Source: Cellulomonas flavigena DSM 20109
GTDB taxonomy: Bacteria > Actinomycetota > Actinomycetes > Actinomycetales > Cellulomonadaceae
Direction of reading: 5' to 3'
Length of the DNA: 64,000 bases
Assembly (NCBI RefSeq): GCF_000092865.1
Contig: NC_014151.1
Span: 2,542,001 to 2,606,000, forward strand
The notes under the pieces are model-generated. The model was not told the DNA's origin and made no database searches. It saw only the letters and a list, made by a program, of their open reading frames with translations. Below, piece after piece: positions 1 to 9,697 of this stretch (its first letter is position 1; each line of letters opens with the position of its first letter). The position numbers and the translations under genes were made by a program.

Positions 1-779
1 TCCGCGGTGAGCTCGTCGAAGACCGAGCCGCGGTGCAGGAGGTCGACGAGGGGACGGTCCAGCTCGGCGAGCACCTCGCCCACGAGGTAGTCGCTGGCGT
101 ACCGGGTGTCCGATCGCAGGGTGCGCACGGCGCGCCGCCGGTCCGCCGGGAGCAACCCGTCCGTGGCGCGGTGGAACAGGTGCACGGCGGCAGCCCAGCC
201 CTCCGTCTCGTGCGTCAGGGTCTCGACGTCGTCCGACGTGAGCGGGTGCCCGTACACGTCCCGGAACAGCCGATCCACCTCCCACGTGCGCAGCCGCAGG
301 TCGGTGGCCGTCAGGACGACGGGCGCCCCGATCTCCGAGCGGGCGAGCGTGTACGAGGGCTCCCGTCGCGTCCCCATGAGCACACGGACGGCCGGCGGGG
401 CGGACAGCAGCAGCTGTTCGACCTCGTCGGCTGCCGCTCCCCGCAGCTCGTGGACGTCGTCGAGCACGAGGAGCGTGGGCGCGGACGACGCGCGCAGGAT
501 GCCGCCCAGCTCCGCCGGCGTCGTGGTCCGGGCCCGCCCCCCTGCGCGCAGCGTGATGCCCTCCCGGCCCGCCCGGGCCCACAGGGCACGCAGGCCCGAC
601 TCGTGCACCCACTGCGCCATCAGGGTCGTCTTGCCCGACCCCCGCGGCCCGACGACGATGCCCGTGCCCGTGTCGAGGACCTCGTCGAGGACAGCCAGCA
701 GCGCGCGCCGCGCAACGCCCCGCCGCACGGTGGGTGGCCCGTCCCCCGCGGCGGCAGCAGACTCGATCCGCTGCGCCAT
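1..779 (-). CDS. MalT/LuxR-type ATPase transcriptional regulator, N-terminal part (cut by left edge)
   Basis: About 259 residues are visible from an ATG at 779; the rest lies beyond the window. A P-loop (GPRGSGKTT, about residues 43-51) is followed by a hydrophobic strand ending in a Walker B-like LLVLDDVH, then a sensor-like GTRREP, the ETEGWAAAVH block and an ASDYLVGEVL segment. This order is that of STAND/MalT-type signal-transduction ATPases (LAL regulators), which normally continue into TPR repeats and a C-terminal LuxR HTH or a BTAD domain. The DNA-binding end and the inducer cannot be seen. It faces away from the tRNA-Ala gene. The general class is fairly sure; LuxR versus BTAD type is not decidable here. 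Confidence 0.7.
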   Translation of the reverse strand, partial: MAQRIESAAAAGDGPPTVRRGVARRALLAVLDEVLDTGTGIVVGPRGSGKTTLMAQWVHESGLRALWARAGREGITLRAGGRARTTTPAELGGILRASSAPTLLVLDDVHELRGAAADEVEQLLLSAPPAVRVLMGTRREPSYTLARSEIGAPVVLTATDLRLRTWEVDRLFRDVYGHPLTSDDVETLTHETEGWAAAVHLFHRATDGLLPADRRRAVRTLRSDTRYASDYLVGEVLAELDRPLVDLLHRGSVFDELTA

Positions 780-974
780 CGCTCCCCCTGGCATCGTCGC
801 CGGCACCCGGCCCGAGGGCCGTGTGCCTGCCTCGATCGTGACAGCATCCGCCGCTCGCGGGGAGGTGCCGAGCGGGCGAAAATGGGGCATAACGCCAGCC
901 GCGGCGCGACCGCCTCGGCGCTCACGCGACCGGCCGGCGGTCATGGCGCCCGGACGACGACGGCGCCCGGACGA

Positions 975-1024
975 CCGATGGCCACGTCCTGATCCCCCGC
1001 AGGGGACCTTGACGTGGCCATCGG
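975..1024 (-). terminator. Nested hairpin downstream of tRNA-Ala
   Basis: A perfect 14-bp inverted repeat (975-988 with 1011-1024; CCGATGGCCACGTC and its complement) encloses a second small stem (TCCCC/GGGGA, loop CGCA). It starts 10 nt past the 3' end of tRNA-Ala on the minus strand. There is no T-run, as is usual for actinobacterial terminators. The remaining bases between 780 and 974 show no gene; they should hold the promoter of the regulator. Confidence 0.6.
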
Positions 1025-1033
1025 ATCTCTGGG

Positions 1034-1106
1034 TGGAGCTGAGGGGACTCGAACCCCTGACCCCCTGCATGCCATGCAGGTGCGCTACCAGCTGCGCCAC
1101 AGCCCC
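1034..1106 (-). tRNA. tRNA-Ala (anticodon GGC)
   Basis: 73-nt cloverleaf on the minus strand. The acceptor GGGGCTG pairs with CAGCTCC (one G-U), with discriminator A. The anticodon stem CCTGC/GCAGG encloses the loop ATGGCAT, giving anticodon GGC (alanine, GCC codons). The T-arm contains GGTTCGAGTCC. CCA is not encoded. The gene has its own upstream -10-like element and a downstream hairpin, so it is probably a single transcription unit. Confidence 0.95.
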
Positions 1107-1149
1107 GCGGCCCGTCTCCGGACCTCGTCGCCCCGAAGGGCGCCCGGTG

Positions 1150-1180
1150 AGTCTAGGACGAACGTGCCGCCGAACGCCAA
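1150..1180 (-). promoter_or_regulatory. Candidate sigma-A promoter for tRNA-Ala
   Basis: Read on the minus strand: TTGGCG (1175-1180), a 19-nt spacer, and TAGACT (1150-1155). It lies about 44 nt before the mature tRNA 5' end. The spacer is longer than the ideal 17, so the -35 assignment is tentative; the -10 is good. Confidence 0.4.
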
Positions 1181-1231
1181 TCGCGTGGCCGCGCGCGGTG
1201 TGTGACGCGCACCGCGGGGCACGCGCGCCGC

Positions 1232-1930
1232 TCAGTCGGGGTCACGCGTGGTGTCGTCGGCGTCCTGCTCGGCGGGCTCCGGGTCCGGGCCGGCGTTCCA
1301 GTCGGAGGACGCGTCCGTGGGTCCGACGTTGTACCCCAGCAACCGCCACGCGGGCGCCACACCGGGGCCCGCGGACACGAGCTCTGCCCAGTGGGCGTTG
1401 TGCATGCCGACGACGCCGCGCCACGCCGGGTCCTGGCCCAGCAGCTCGGCGACGAGCGACCCGATGGCCGCGCCGTGCGAGACCACCACGAGCGTCCCGC
1501 GCCCGGCGGTGCGCTCCACGTGGTCGAGCACCGCGGCACCGACGCGTGCAGCCACCTCGGCGCGCGACTCGGCGCCGACACCCGACGGGTCTCCCCCGGC
1601 GCGCCAGGCGCGGAACTCGCCCGGCCACCGCGCGTCGATCTCCTGGCCCGTGAGGCCCTCCCACTGCCCGAAGCCGCGCTCGCGCAGCCGCGGGTCGAGC
1701 TCGACGGGCACGTCGAGCGCCCGGCTCAGGTAGCCCGCGGTCTCCGCGGTGCGCGTCAGGTCGGACGAGACGATCCGCACGGGCCGGTGCCGCGCCGCGA
1801 GCCGTGCGGCGGCCGTGCGCGCCTGCCAGTGCCCGACCTCGTCGAGCGGGATGTCCACCTGTCCCTGCAGCCGCGCCTGCGAGTTGTAGGCGGTGCGCGC
1901 GTGGCGCCAGAGGAGAAGGTGCTGCGTCAC
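1232..1930 (-). CDS. Histidine phosphatase family protein (GpgP-like)
   Basis: 232 residues. The N-terminal phosphatase motif (WRHARTAYN, catalytic His about residue 10) and the later SHGAA (second catalytic His) define the histidine phosphatase/phosphoglycerate mutase fold. The GTG start at 1930 overlaps the rsfS stop by 4 nt (GTGA), implying translational coupling. In mycobacteria the gene in this position after rsfS encodes glucosyl-3-phosphoglycerate phosphatase, which works in methylglucose lipopolysaccharide synthesis; I infer a sugar-phosphate phosphatase here. The family motif is RHG; here the Gly is Ala. The last 30 or so residues are acidic and probably disordered. Confidence 0.8.
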   Translation of the reverse strand: MTQHLLLWRHARTAYNSQARLQGQVDIPLDEVGHWQARTAAARLAARHRPVRIVSSDLTRTAETAGYLSRALDVPVELDPRLRERGFGQWEGLTGQEIDARWPGEFRAWRAGGDPSGVGAESRAEVAARVGAAVLDHVERTAGRGTLVVVSHGAAIGSLVAELLGQDPAWRGVVGMHNAHWAELVSAGPGVAPAWRLLGYNVGPTDASSDWNAGPDPEPAEQDADDTTRDPD

Positions 1931-2310
1931 GCGTCCGCCAGCTCGCCGCGCTCCTCCGGCGGGAGCTCGATGACCGGGCAGTCCTTCCACAGCCGCTCGA
2001 GCGCGTAGTAGACGCGGTCCTCGGCGTGCTGCACGTGGACCACGACGTCGCCGAAGTCGATCAGCACCCACCGTCCCTGCGCCTTGCCCTCGCGGCGCAC
2101 GGGCTTGGCGCCCAGGTGGTGCAGCGCCTCCTCGACGGCGTCGACGATGCCGCCGACCTGCCGCTCGTTGGTGCCCGAGGCGATGAGGAAGACGTCCGTG
2201 AGGACGAGCTGCTCGCTGACGTCGAGCGCGATGACCTCCTGCGCCTTGAGGTCGGACGCTGCGCGCGCGGCGGCGTGGGCCAGCTCGATCGCGCGGGTGC
2301 TCGCGGGCAC
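1927..2310 (-). CDS. rsfS: Ribosome silencing factor RsfS (YbeB/Iojap)
   Basis: 127 residues, full family length. The conserved core (VLTDVFLIASGTNERQV, about residues 36-52, and WVLIDFGDVVVHV, about 81-93) identifies RsfS. It binds uL14 on the 50S subunit and blocks subunit joining when nutrients run short. It follows the Ala/Pro-rich membrane protein and nadD and overlaps the phosphatase start, so it sits inside one minus-strand operon. nadD-rsfS adjacency is widely conserved. Confidence 0.96.
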   Translation of the reverse strand: MPASTRAIELAHAAARAASDLKAQEVIALDVSEQLVLTDVFLIASGTNERQVGGIVDAVEEALHHLGAKPVRREGKAQGRWVLIDFGDVVVHVQHAEDRVYYALERLWKDCPVIELPPEERGELADA

Positions 2311-2377
2311 GTGGGCTCCTCGTGTCGTGGGGCCGGCGCCGACCAGGGGGCCGGCCGCCGTGGGTGAGCGGGTGGCG

Positions 2378-3652
2378 TCAGGTCAGGACGTGGCCGAGGA
2401 CGACCCGCGCGGCAGCCGCCGCCTCGGCCTCGCCGCCGGCGCCACGCGTCTGGATGACGAGCAGCATGATGAGGAAGCCGAGCACGAACGCCACGACCGC
2501 CAGGACCAGCACGTGCAGCCACGTGTACGGGTGCAGGCGGCGCGCCGGCTCGTCCTCGTCGTCGTAGTCGTCGTCCTCGTCGTCGTGCGGGACGGGCGTG
2601 GCGGGCGCCGCGGAGCGTGACGCCGCCCACGGCGGCGTCCCGGTCTGCTCGGTCGAAGCGGCCGGAGCACCGGGCGACCAGGCGCCGGCCGGCGCGTCGG
2701 GCGCCGCCGCGCTGCTCGGCGCAGCCTGCGCACCCGGCCAGGGCCCCGGCACGCCCGGGCCCGGACGGGCGTCGGTCGGCGGCGCCGGGGTCGACGGGGC
2801 GGCCTGGAAGGAGGTCACCGCAGGAGCGGGTGCGGGCTGCGGTGCCGGCGCGGCCGGTGCCGAGGGCGTCCACGCCGACGGCCCGGGAGCCGGTGCCGGC
2901 GCGGCCGCCGGGGAGGGTGCGGCGCCCGCTCCGCCACCCCAGGCCGACGTGCGCGGTGGCGCCGCCGGGGCGGGCGTGCCCGCGGACCAGGCAGGCGCAC
3001 CGGACGCGGGCGAGCCGGGCGCGGTGCTGCGTCCCCAGCCCGCACCGTCGGACGACTGCGACGCGGGGACGGGCCCGGGTGACGGCTGACCCCACGAGCG
3101 CGCCGGCGTGCCGGACGGAGCCGCTGCCGGGCGGGCCGACGTGCGCGGGTCGGCCACCGGAGGCGTCGAGGGCGTCGAGGACCCCCAGGCAGGCGCCGCG
3201 GACGCGGCCGCCGGACGCGGCGCCGGCGCGGGACGCTGCGCCGCCGGCGGCGTGGCGGGGCGCGGGGCGGGCGGCTGCGTCGGGCGCGGGCTCGCCGGCG
3301 CGGTCGACCGCGGCGACGACGTCGGGTCGAGCGCGGAGTCGCGGTAGGACCGACGCGACCGGGCCGTCTCCGCAGCGGGCGCGGCGGCCGGTGCCGCGGG
3401 GCCGGCCGACACCGGACCGGGACGAGCGGGCTGCTGGACCGGGCTGCTGGACCACGCCGGGGTCCCGCTCGGCGGGGCCGACGACGTCCCGGCCGGCGGG
3501 GTCACCAGCCGGCTGCGCATCGCGCGGCGCGAGCTCGGGGCGACCGTCGCGTCCCCCGCGGACGAGGCGGACGGGCCGCCGTTGACCTGCCCGTCCTCCT
3601 GGGCCGCACGCTCCATCTCGCGGCGGCGGCGGCGCTCTCCGGGTTCACTCAT
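2378..3652 (-). CDS. Ala/Pro-rich protein with a single C-terminal membrane segment, unknown function
   Basis: 424 residues from ATG at 3652, which overlaps the nadD stop by 8 nt. A short basic/acidic head ([18 protein letters not shown]) precedes over 300 residues of Ala/Pro/Ser/Thr/Gly-rich low complexity without a recognisable domain. Then come an acidic patch ([12 protein letters not shown]) and one hydrophobic helix at about residues 377-401, with a short tail. The pattern is a tail-anchored or bitopic protein with a long disordered cytoplasmic arm. Its place inside the nadD-rsfS operon is its only functional hint. Codon bias and the conserved operon fit a real gene; the function is unknown to me. 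Confidence 0.75.
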   Translation of the reverse strand: MSEPGERRRRREMERAAQEDGQVNGGPSASSAGDATVAPSSRRAMRSRLVTPPAGTSSAPPSGTPAWSSSPVQQPARPGPVSAGPAAPAAAPAAETARSRRSYRDSALDPTSSPRSTAPASPRPTQPPAPRPATPPAAQRPAPAPRPAAASAAPAWGSSTPSTPPVADPRTSARPAAAPSGTPARSWGQPSPGPVPASQSSDGAGWGRSTAPGSPASGAPAWSAGTPAPAAPPRTSAWGGGAGAAPSPAAAPAPAPGPSAWTPSAPAAPAPQPAPAPAVTSFQAAPSTPAPPTDARPGPGVPGPWPGAQAAPSSAAAPDAPAGAWSPGAPAASTEQTGTPPWAASRSAAPATPVPHDDEDDDYDDEDEPARRLHPYTWLHVLVLAVVAFVLGFLIMLLVIQTRGAGGEAEAAAAARVVLGHVLT

Positions 3653-4262
3653 GACGACCTCGATACAACCTGTGCTTGGCGATGTACTGGACAACCCCGT
3701 CCGGGACGAGGTACCACACCGGCTCCCCTGCACGCGCTCGTGCACGGACGTCGGACGAGGAGATCGCCAGCGCGGGGACCTCCAGCACGTCGACCCGCCC
3801 GGCGGGCAGGCCGTCCACCGACAGCGCGTGGCCCGGGCGGGTCACCGCCACGAACCTCGCCATGTCGAACAGCTCGGCAGCATCCTTCCACGTGAGGATC
3901 TGGGCGATGGCGTCCGCACCGGTGATGAAGAAGAGGTCGGCGTCCGGGCGCTCCTTCTTGAGGTCCCGGAGCGTGTCGACCGTGTACGTGAGGCCGGCAC
4001 GGTCGATGTCCACGCGGCTCACGGTGAAGCGCGGGTTCGACGCGGTCGCGATCACCGTCATGAGGTAGCGGTGCTCGGCCGGCGAGACGTCCACGTGCTG
4101 CTTGAACGTCGGCTGCCCGGTCGGCACGAACACGACCTCGTCGAGCTCGAAGCGCGCGGCGACCTCGCTGGCCGCCACGAGGTGCCCGTGGTGGACGGGG
4201 TCGAACGTGCCGCCCATCACACCGAGGCGTGGGCGGGTGGGGACCTCCGTGGTGGCCGGCAC
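3645..4262 (-). CDS. nadD: Nicotinate-nucleotide adenylyltransferase
   Basis: 205 residues, GTG start at 4262. The N-terminal [14 protein letters not shown] carries the nucleotidyltransferase (T/H)xGH signature, and ISSSDVR near residue 170 is the second ATP-binding motif. The enzyme makes deamido-NAD from nicotinate mononucleotide and ATP in the cytoplasm, an essential NAD step. It begins 2 nt after the small membrane-protein gene and overlaps the start of the Ala/Pro-rich gene. The length is typical of the family. Confidence 0.97.
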   Translation of the reverse strand: MPATTEVPTRPRLGVMGGTFDPVHHGHLVAASEVAARFELDEVVFVPTGQPTFKQHVDVSPAEHRYLMTVIATASNPRFTVSRVDIDRAGLTYTVDTLRDLKKERPDADLFFITGADAIAQILTWKDAAELFDMARFVAVTRPGHALSVDGLPAGRVDVLEVPALAISSSDVRARARAGEPVWYLVPDGVVQYIAKHRLYRGRHE

Positions 4263-4264
4263 CG

Positions 4265-4420
4265 TCAGTGGCGCGTCCCGACGGAGCGGAAGGCGTACGT
4301 GACCAGCAGCATCGCCAGCAGCCCCACGAACGCGCCGACGCCGAAGACGACGGGCGGGAAGGGCAGAGCCTCCGAGTGCTCGGCGGCCGTCTCGGCGGCT
4401 GCGATGAGGGTGGCGTGCAC
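4265..4420 (-). CDS. Small single-pass membrane protein between proA and nadD
   Basis: 51 residues, GTG start at 4420, preceded by a clear Shine-Dalgarno AGGAGG with a 4-nt gap (GACG/ACGAC region). The protein has a short acidic, Ala-rich N-terminus, then one hydrophobic helix (about residues 22-43, [18 protein letters not shown] part), and ends in basic residues (FRSVGTRH), so a C-in cytoplasmic topology fits. The stop is 2 nt before the nadD start, so it is coupled to nadD. I do not recognise the family; a similar small membrane gene is common at this spot in related genomes as I recall it. Confidence 0.75.
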   Translation of the reverse strand: MHATLIAAAETAAEHSEALPFPPVVFGVGAFVGLLAMLLVTYAFRSVGTRH

Positions 4421-4549
4421 GTCGTCCTCCTGCGGGTCCTCAAGGTCTGTCGGTGTGCGTCACGGTCAGGGTCGGGGCCGAGCGTGCCGCAACGACCCAG
4501 TGTCGCACGCGCAGCCGCTGCTGCCGGACCACGGCGTGGCGCCGGGGCG

Positions 4550-5854
4550 TCAGGGGCGCACGTGGCCGTCCCCGTGCACGACCCACTTCGTGGTCGTCAG
4601 CTCGGCCAGACCCATGGGCCCGCGCGCGTGCAGCTTCTGGGTCGAGATGCCGATCTCGGCGCCGAGGCCGAACTGCCCGCCGTCCGTGAAGCGGGTCGAG
4701 GCGTTGACGATGACCGCCGCGGAGTCCACCTCCGCGACGAACCGCTCGGCCGCGCGCAGGTCCTGCGTGACGATCGCCTCGGTGTGGCCCGTGGACCACG
4801 CCCGCACGTGCTCGACGGCCGCGTCGAGACCGTCGACCACGCGCACGGCGAGGTCGAGCGACAGGTACTCGGTCGCCCAGTCGGCGTCGGTCGCCGCGAC
4901 GGTCGCCACGCCCTGCGGGGCCAGCGCCAGCGTCCGCGCGTCACCGTGGACGGTGACACCCGCGGCGCCCAGCGCGGCGAGCGCCGACGGCAGGAAGGCG
5001 TCCGCGGCGTCGGCGTGCACCAGCAGCGTCTCCACCGCGTTGCACACCCCGACCCGCTGCGTCTTGGAGTTCAGCAGGATCGCCAGCGCATCGGCCTGGT
5101 CGGCGCTCGCGTCGACGAACAGGTGGCAGTTGCCCACGCCCGTCTCGATGACGGGCACGGTGGCCTCGCGCACGACGGTCGCGATGAGGTCCGCGCCGCC
5201 GCGGGGCACGAGCACGTCCACGAGTCCGCGCGCGTGCATGAGCGCCACGGCACCCGGTCGCCCCCACGCGTCCACGGACTGCACGAGGTCCCCGGGCAGC
5301 CCCTGCGCGACGAGCGCACCCGAGAGGACCTCGACGACGACCTCGTTGCTGCTCGCGGCCGCGGACCCGCCGCGCAGGATCACCGCGTTGCCGCTCTTCA
5401 GCGCGAGGCCGGCCGCGTCGACCGTGACGTTGGGCCGTGCCTCGTAGATCATGCCGACGACCCCCATGGGCACCCGCAGCTGCTGCAGCCGCAGACCGTT
5501 CGGGAGCGTCGATCCGCGCACCACCTCGCCGACCGGGTCGGGCAGCGCCGCGAGCTCCCGCAGCGCGTCGGCGATCCCGGCGATGCGCTGGGGCGTCAGG
5601 GCGAGGCGGTCGAGCAGGCCCGGCGACATGCCGCCCGTCCGGCCCCGCTCGACGTCCTGCGCGTTCGCTGCGAGCAGGCGGTCGGTCGAAGCGACGAGCG
5701 CGTCGGCCAGCGCGCGCAGCGCGGCGTCCTTGGTGGCGCGGGTGGCGGTCGCGAGCGCGCGCGACGCCTCGCGCGCACGGCGCGCGACCTCGAGGACGGC
5801 GGTCTCGGGGTCGTCCAGGACGGCGGGCGTCGGCTGCTCCAACGACGTGGTCAT
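4550..5854 (-). CDS. proA: Glutamate-5-semialdehyde dehydrogenase (gamma-glutamyl phosphate reductase)
   Basis: 434 residues from ATG at 5854. It is an aldehyde dehydrogenase superfamily protein of ProA type: the [18 protein letters not shown] block (about 112-129), the catalytic Cys in [11 protein letters not shown], and [18 protein letters not shown] near the C-terminus. It reduces glutamyl-5-phosphate to glutamate semialdehyde with NADPH, the second step of proline synthesis. proB lies upstream on the same strand. A TAACCT hexamer 7 nt before the ATG suggests an additional leaderless promoter. Confidence 0.97.
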   Translation of the reverse strand: MTTSLEQPTPAVLDDPETAVLEVARRAREASRALATATRATKDAALRALADALVASTDRLLAANAQDVERGRTGGMSPGLLDRLALTPQRIAGIADALRELAALPDPVGEVVRGSTLPNGLRLQQLRVPMGVVGMIYEARPNVTVDAAGLALKSGNAVILRGGSAAASSNEVVVEVLSGALVAQGLPGDLVQSVDAWGRPGAVALMHARGLVDVLVPRGGADLIATVVREATVPVIETGVGNCHLFVDASADQADALAILLNSKTQRVGVCNAVETLLVHADAADAFLPSALAALGAAGVTVHGDARTLALAPQGVATVAATDADWATEYLSLDLAVRVVDGLDAAVEHVRAWSTGHTEAIVTQDLRAAERFVAEVDSAAVIVNASTRFTDGGQFGLGAEIGISTQKLHARGPMGLAELTTTKWVVHGDGHVRP

Positions 5855-5933
5855 GGCCCCCAGGTTAGTCGGGCCGCGTCGCGCGTCACGGGGCGTCCGC
5901 ACCTCGGTCCGCCCGCACGGCCCGGCGCCCCCT

Positions 5934-7082
5934 TCAGCGGCGGCGGCGCACCAGCACGAGGTCGTCGCGGTGCACGAGCTCGCGGTCGTAGCCCGGGCCC
6001 AGCTCCGCGCGCAGGTCGCCCGTGCTGCGGCCCAGCAGCTGCGGGACCTCCTCGGCGCCGTACGCCACGAGCCCCCGTGCGACGACCGTCCCCGCGGCGT
6101 CGACGAGCTCGACGGGGTCACCGGCCTCGAACGCACCCTCGACGTCGGTCACGCCCGCCGGCAGCAACGACGTCCGACGCTCCACGACGGCGCGCACGGC
6201 GCCCTCGTCGAGGACGAGCCGGCCCCGGGTGCGCGCCGCGTGCGCGAGCCACAGCAGCCGGATCGAGCGGCGCCGGCCCGTCGCGGCGAACCACGTGCCC
6301 ACGTCCTGCCCCGTCAGCGCCTGCTCCGCCCGTGCGGCGGAGGTCAGGACGACCGGCACGCCGGACTGGGTCGCGATGGCGACCGACTCGAGCTTGGTGA
6401 CCATGCCGCCCGTGCCGACCGCACTGCCGCGTGCCGTGACGTCGATCCCCTCGATCTGGGCCAGCGACCGCACCTCACCGATGCGCTGCGAACCGGGCCG
6501 CGACGGCGGGCCCGTGTACAGCGCGTCCACGTCGGTCAGCAGGGCGAGCGCGTCCGCGTGCACGAGGTGCGACACGAGCGCCGCGAGCCGGTCGTTGTCA
6601 CCGAACCGGATCTCGTCGGTGGCGACCGCGTCGTTCTCGTTGATGATCGGCACGACCCCGAGGTCGAGCAGCCGCGTCAGCGCCCGGTGGGCGTTGCGGT
6701 ACTGCCCGCGGCGCCACGTGTCCTCGGCCGTGAGCAGCACCTGGGCCACCGTGAGGCCGTGCGCGGCGAACGCGCGCGTGTAGTGCGCGACGAGCAGCCC
6801 CTGCCCCACGGACGCGGCGGCCTGCTGCGTCGCGAGGTCACGCGGTCGCGCCGGCAGGCCGAGCGGCCCGATGCCCGTGGCGATCGCACCGGACGACACG
6901 AGCACGACCTGCGTGCCCGCGGCCCGGCGCGCCGCGAGGACGTCGACGAGGGCCGTCAGCCGCTGCGGGTCGAGGTGGCCGTCGGCCGTGGTCAGGGACG
7001 ACGAGCCGATCTTGACGACGACGCGCGCCGCGCCGGACAGCTGGTCACGACCGGACAGGGCAGCGGCACTCACGGCACCCAT
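5934..7082 (-). CDS. proB: Glutamate 5-kinase with PUA domain
   Basis: 382 residues. An amino-acid kinase domain ([11 protein letters not shown] at about 21-31, [30 protein letters not shown]) is followed by a C-terminal PUA domain (about 295-375; [11 protein letters not shown]). It phosphorylates glutamate for proline synthesis, is normally feedback-inhibited by proline, and feeds ProA encoded next. ATG at 7082 is chosen; a GTG at 7073 is an alternative. It follows obgE by 61 nt on the same strand, the usual obgE-proB-proA order. Confidence 0.96.
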   Translation of the reverse strand: MGAVSAAALSGRDQLSGAARVVVKIGSSSLTTADGHLDPQRLTALVDVLAARRAAGTQVVLVSSGAIATGIGPLGLPARPRDLATQQAAASVGQGLLVAHYTRAFAAHGLTVAQVLLTAEDTWRRGQYRNAHRALTRLLDLGVVPIINENDAVATDEIRFGDNDRLAALVSHLVHADALALLTDVDALYTGPPSRPGSQRIGEVRSLAQIEGIDVTARGSAVGTGGMVTKLESVAIATQSGVPVVLTSAARAEQALTGQDVGTWFAATGRRRSIRLLWLAHAARTRGRLVLDEGAVRAVVERRTSLLPAGVTDVEGAFEAGDPVELVDAAGTVVARGLVAYGAEEVPQLLGRSTGDLRAELGPGYDRELVHRDDLVLVRRRR

Positions 7083-7143
7083 GATGCCCCGCCCCGGACG
7101 CCCGCCCGGCCATCGACCGCCCGCCGGACGTGTCCCGCGGCCC

Positions 7144-8661
7144 TCAGGCGTCCGGGTCGGTCCAGACGCCCTGCTCGCGCTCGGTCCACAGCTCGGCGCG
7201 CGCCGCGGCCTTGGCGTCCATGCGCTCGGTGTACTCGCGGCGCTTCTGACCGCGCGTCGGTCGCGAACGGTCCTCGAGCCGCACGTCGCTCCCGCGCGGT
7301 CCGCCCAGCAGCTCCGAGCCCGTGAGCAGCGTCGGCTCCCAGTCGAAGACGACCGCGTCCGTGTCCGGGCCGATCCGCACCTCGTCGCCCGCGACCGCGC
7401 CGGCCTTGAGCAGCGCCTCCTCGACGCCGGCCCGGGCCAGCCGGTCGGCGAGGTAGCCCACGGCCTCGTCGTTCGTGAAGTCGGTCTGCCGCACCCAGCG
7501 CTCGGGCTTCTCACCGCGTACCGCGAACCACACCTGCCCGCCGCCCTCGCGGCGCTGGACCGTGAAACCGGAGTCGTCCACGGCCCGCGGGCGCAGCACG
7601 ACACGCGTCGCCTCCTGCGCCGGCGCGGCGCGGCGTGCGGCCGTCACGCGCTCCGCGAGCGCGAACGTCAGCGCCCGCAGGCCCTCGTGGCTCGCCGTGG
7701 AGATCTCGAACACCGGCAGGCCGCGGGCCTCGAGCTCGGGACGCACGAGGTCGGCCAGCTCCCGCGCCTCGGGGACGTCGATCTTGTTGAGGACGACGAC
7801 GCGCGGACGCTCCGCGAGCGGCACGCCGCCGGCGGCCACCTCGAGGTCCTCGGCGTACGCCGCGAGCTCGGCCTCGAGGACGTCGAGGTCGCTCACCGGG
7901 TCACGGTCCGGCTCGAGCGTCGCGCAGTCGAGCACGTGCACGACGACGGCGCAGCGCTCGATGTGCCGCAGGAACTCCAGACCGAGGCCCTTGCCCTGCG
8001 AGGCGCCGGGGATCAGACCGGGGACGTCGGCCACCGTGTACCGGGCGTCCCCGGCCTGCACGACGCCGAGGTTCGGCACGAGTGTGGTGAACGGGTAGTC
8101 CGCGATCTTCGGGCGGGCGGCGGAGACGGCCGCGACGAGGCTCGACTTGCCGGCCGACGGGAACCCGACGAGCGCGACGTCCGCGATCGTCTTGAGCTCC
8201 AGGACGACGTCGGCCGTCTCCCCCGGCTCACCGAGGAGTGCGAACCCGGGCGCCTTGCGGCGGGGCGACGCGAGCGCCGCGTTGCCCAGACCGCCACGGC
8301 CGCCGGGCGCCACGACGTACCGCGCACCTGCGCCGACGAGATCGGCCAGGACCTCGCCGTCCGGCGACTTCACGACGGTCCCGTCGGGCACGGCGAGCAC
8401 GAGGTCCTCGGCCGTGGCGCCGCTGCGGTGGTCGCCCATCCCCTGCGATCCGGACGCGGCGCGCCGGTGGGGCTGGTGGTGGAACGGCAGCAGCGTGGTC
8501 ACCTGGGGGTCGACCTCGAGCACCACGGAGCCGCCGTTGCCGCCGTTGCCCCCGTCGGGGCCGGCGAGCGGCTTGAACTTCTCGCGGTGGATGGACGCAC
8601 AGCCGTGCCCACCGTCACCGCCGGTCGCGTGCAGCACGACCCGGTCGACGAACGTCGCCAC
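7144..8661 (-). CDS. obgE: Obg family GTPase
   Basis: 505 residues with three parts: a Gly-rich Obg fold (about 1-158, [16 protein letters not shown] onward), a G domain (P-loop GFPSAGKSS at about 167-175, [14 protein letters not shown]) and a C-terminal OCT domain (about 340-430), plus a charged tail. Obg proteins act in late 50S assembly and the stringent response. The start GTG at 8661 has an AGGAGG Shine-Dalgarno. It sits after rplU-rpmA but is separated from rpmA by a strong hairpin, so its expression may be attenuated relative to the ribosomal genes. Confidence 0.97.
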   Translation of the reverse strand: MATFVDRVVLHATGGDGGHGCASIHREKFKPLAGPDGGNGGNGGSVVLEVDPQVTTLLPFHHQPHRRAASGSQGMGDHRSGATAEDLVLAVPDGTVVKSPDGEVLADLVGAGARYVVAPGGRGGLGNAALASPRRKAPGFALLGEPGETADVVLELKTIADVALVGFPSAGKSSLVAAVSAARPKIADYPFTTLVPNLGVVQAGDARYTVADVPGLIPGASQGKGLGLEFLRHIERCAVVVHVLDCATLEPDRDPVSDLDVLEAELAAYAEDLEVAAGGVPLAERPRVVVLNKIDVPEARELADLVRPELEARGLPVFEISTASHEGLRALTFALAERVTAARRAAPAQEATRVVLRPRAVDDSGFTVQRREGGGQVWFAVRGEKPERWVRQTDFTNDEAVGYLADRLARAGVEEALLKAGAVAGDEVRIGPDTDAVVFDWEPTLLTGSELLGGPRGSDVRLEDRSRPTRGQKRREYTERMDAKAAARAELWTEREQGVWTDPDA

Positions 8662-8708
8662 GGCTGTCCTCCTTCGTCCCGCGGGTGCGGATCTCGATCG
8701 TCACACGA

Positions 8709-8741
8709 CGAAGGGGCGCACCGCACCGGTGCGCCCCTTCG
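8709..8741 (-). terminator. Strong hairpin between rpmA and obgE
   Basis: A perfect 15-bp stem (8709-8723 with 8727-8741, CGAAGGGGCGCACCG) with a 3-nt loop. It lies 28 nt past the rpmA stop on the minus strand and has no T-tract. It should end or attenuate the rplU-rpmA transcript ahead of obgE. Confidence 0.8.
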
Positions 8742-8768
8742 ACCGCGAGTCCTGGGTGTGTCGGGCCC

Positions 8769-9023
8769 TCAGAGGGACGCGACGATGTCGACGACCTTGC
8801 GGCCGCGACGCGTGCCGAACGCCACCGAGCCGGCGGTCAGCGCGAACAGCGTGTCGTCGCCGCCGCGGCCGACGTTCTCACCGGGGTGGAAGTGCGTGCC
8901 GCGCTGGCGGACGATGATCTCGCCGGCCTTGACGACCTGACCGCCGAAGCGCTTGACGCCGAGACGCTGCGCGTTCGAGTCGCGACCGTTGCGCGAGGAG
9001 CTCGCGCCCTTCTTGTGTGCCAT
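8769..9023 (-). CDS. rpmA: Ribosomal protein bL27
   Basis: 84 residues. The N-terminus [17 protein letters not shown] and the [20 protein letters not shown] core are diagnostic of L27, whose N-terminal tail reaches the peptidyl-transferase centre. There is no N-terminal extension of the kind cleaved in Firmicutes. It follows rplU in the universal rplU-rpmA order and is closed by a hairpin. Confidence 0.99.
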   Translation of the reverse strand: MAHKKGASSSRNGRDSNAQRLGVKRFGGQVVKAGEIIVRQRGTHFHPGENVGRGGDDTLFALTAGSVAFGTRRGRKVVDIVASL

Positions 9024-9081
9024 GACTGACCTGCTCTCCGGGTGCTGCGAAAGGGTGGACGGCCGCGTGAGCGGCGCGGGC

Positions 9082-9402
9082 TCACTTGATGCCGGTGACC
9101 TTCAGGCGGGTCAGCTGCTGGCGGTGACCCTGGCGCTTGCGGTAGCCGGTCTTGTTCTTGTACTTGAGGATGTCGATCTTGGGACCCTTCTCGTCCCGCA
9201 CGACCTCCGCCGTCACCGTCACCTTGGCGAGCGCCGCGGCGTCGGTGGTGACCTTGTCCCCGTCGACCAGCAGGAGCGCCGGCAGCTGGACCGACGAACC
9301 CGTCTCGGCGGCGAGGCGGTCGACGACGACGACGTCGCCGACGGCGACCTTCTCCTGGCGGCCGCCAGCCTTCACGATCGCGTACACCACGTTGCTGCTC
9401 AT
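9082..9402 (-). CDS. rplU: Ribosomal protein bL21
   Basis: 106 residues from ATG at 9402. The sequence [20 protein letters not shown] and the C-terminal [18 protein letters not shown] are characteristic of L21, which binds 23S rRNA. It is the first gene of rplU-rpmA, with a good promoter about 215 nt upstream and therefore a long untranslated leader. Confidence 0.98.
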   Translation of the reverse strand: MSSNVVYAIVKAGGRQEKVAVGDVVVVDRLAAETGSSVQLPALLLVDGDKVTTDAAALAKVTVTAEVVRDEKGPKIDILKYKNKTGYRKRQGHRQQLTRLKVTGIK

Positions 9403-9623
9403 CTCTGCTCGTCGGACCTGCTCATCGGTGCTTCCTGCGTCCTGCTCGTCGGTGCCGCGCGACCCGCCGGAACCCGCGCACCGCCCAGCCACGGGGGCAG
9501 GGGGTTCGCGTCGGCGGTGCCGTCCGCGGCGCCTGCGCCGGGACGCGCACGGCGCCCGCGCCGAGGATCTCGGCTCGTGCGGCACACGTGGCTCCCGGCA
9601 CGCGCGCGACGCACCGACGTTCT

Positions 9624-9652
9624 AGGGTACGGACCCGCTCGCGCCCGGTCAA
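9624..9652 (-). promoter_or_regulatory. Sigma-A-type promoter for rplU-rpmA
   Basis: Minus strand: TTGACC (9647-9652), spacer of exactly 17 nt, TACCCT (9624-9629). This is the best-matched promoter in the window. Transcription should begin near 9617, giving a leader of about 215 nt before rplU. The rest of 9403-9697 shows no gene. Confidence 0.7.
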
Positions 9653-9697
9653 ACGAGCGCCGCGGGCGACCGGTCGTGCCGGGCGTCGCGCCGCCGG

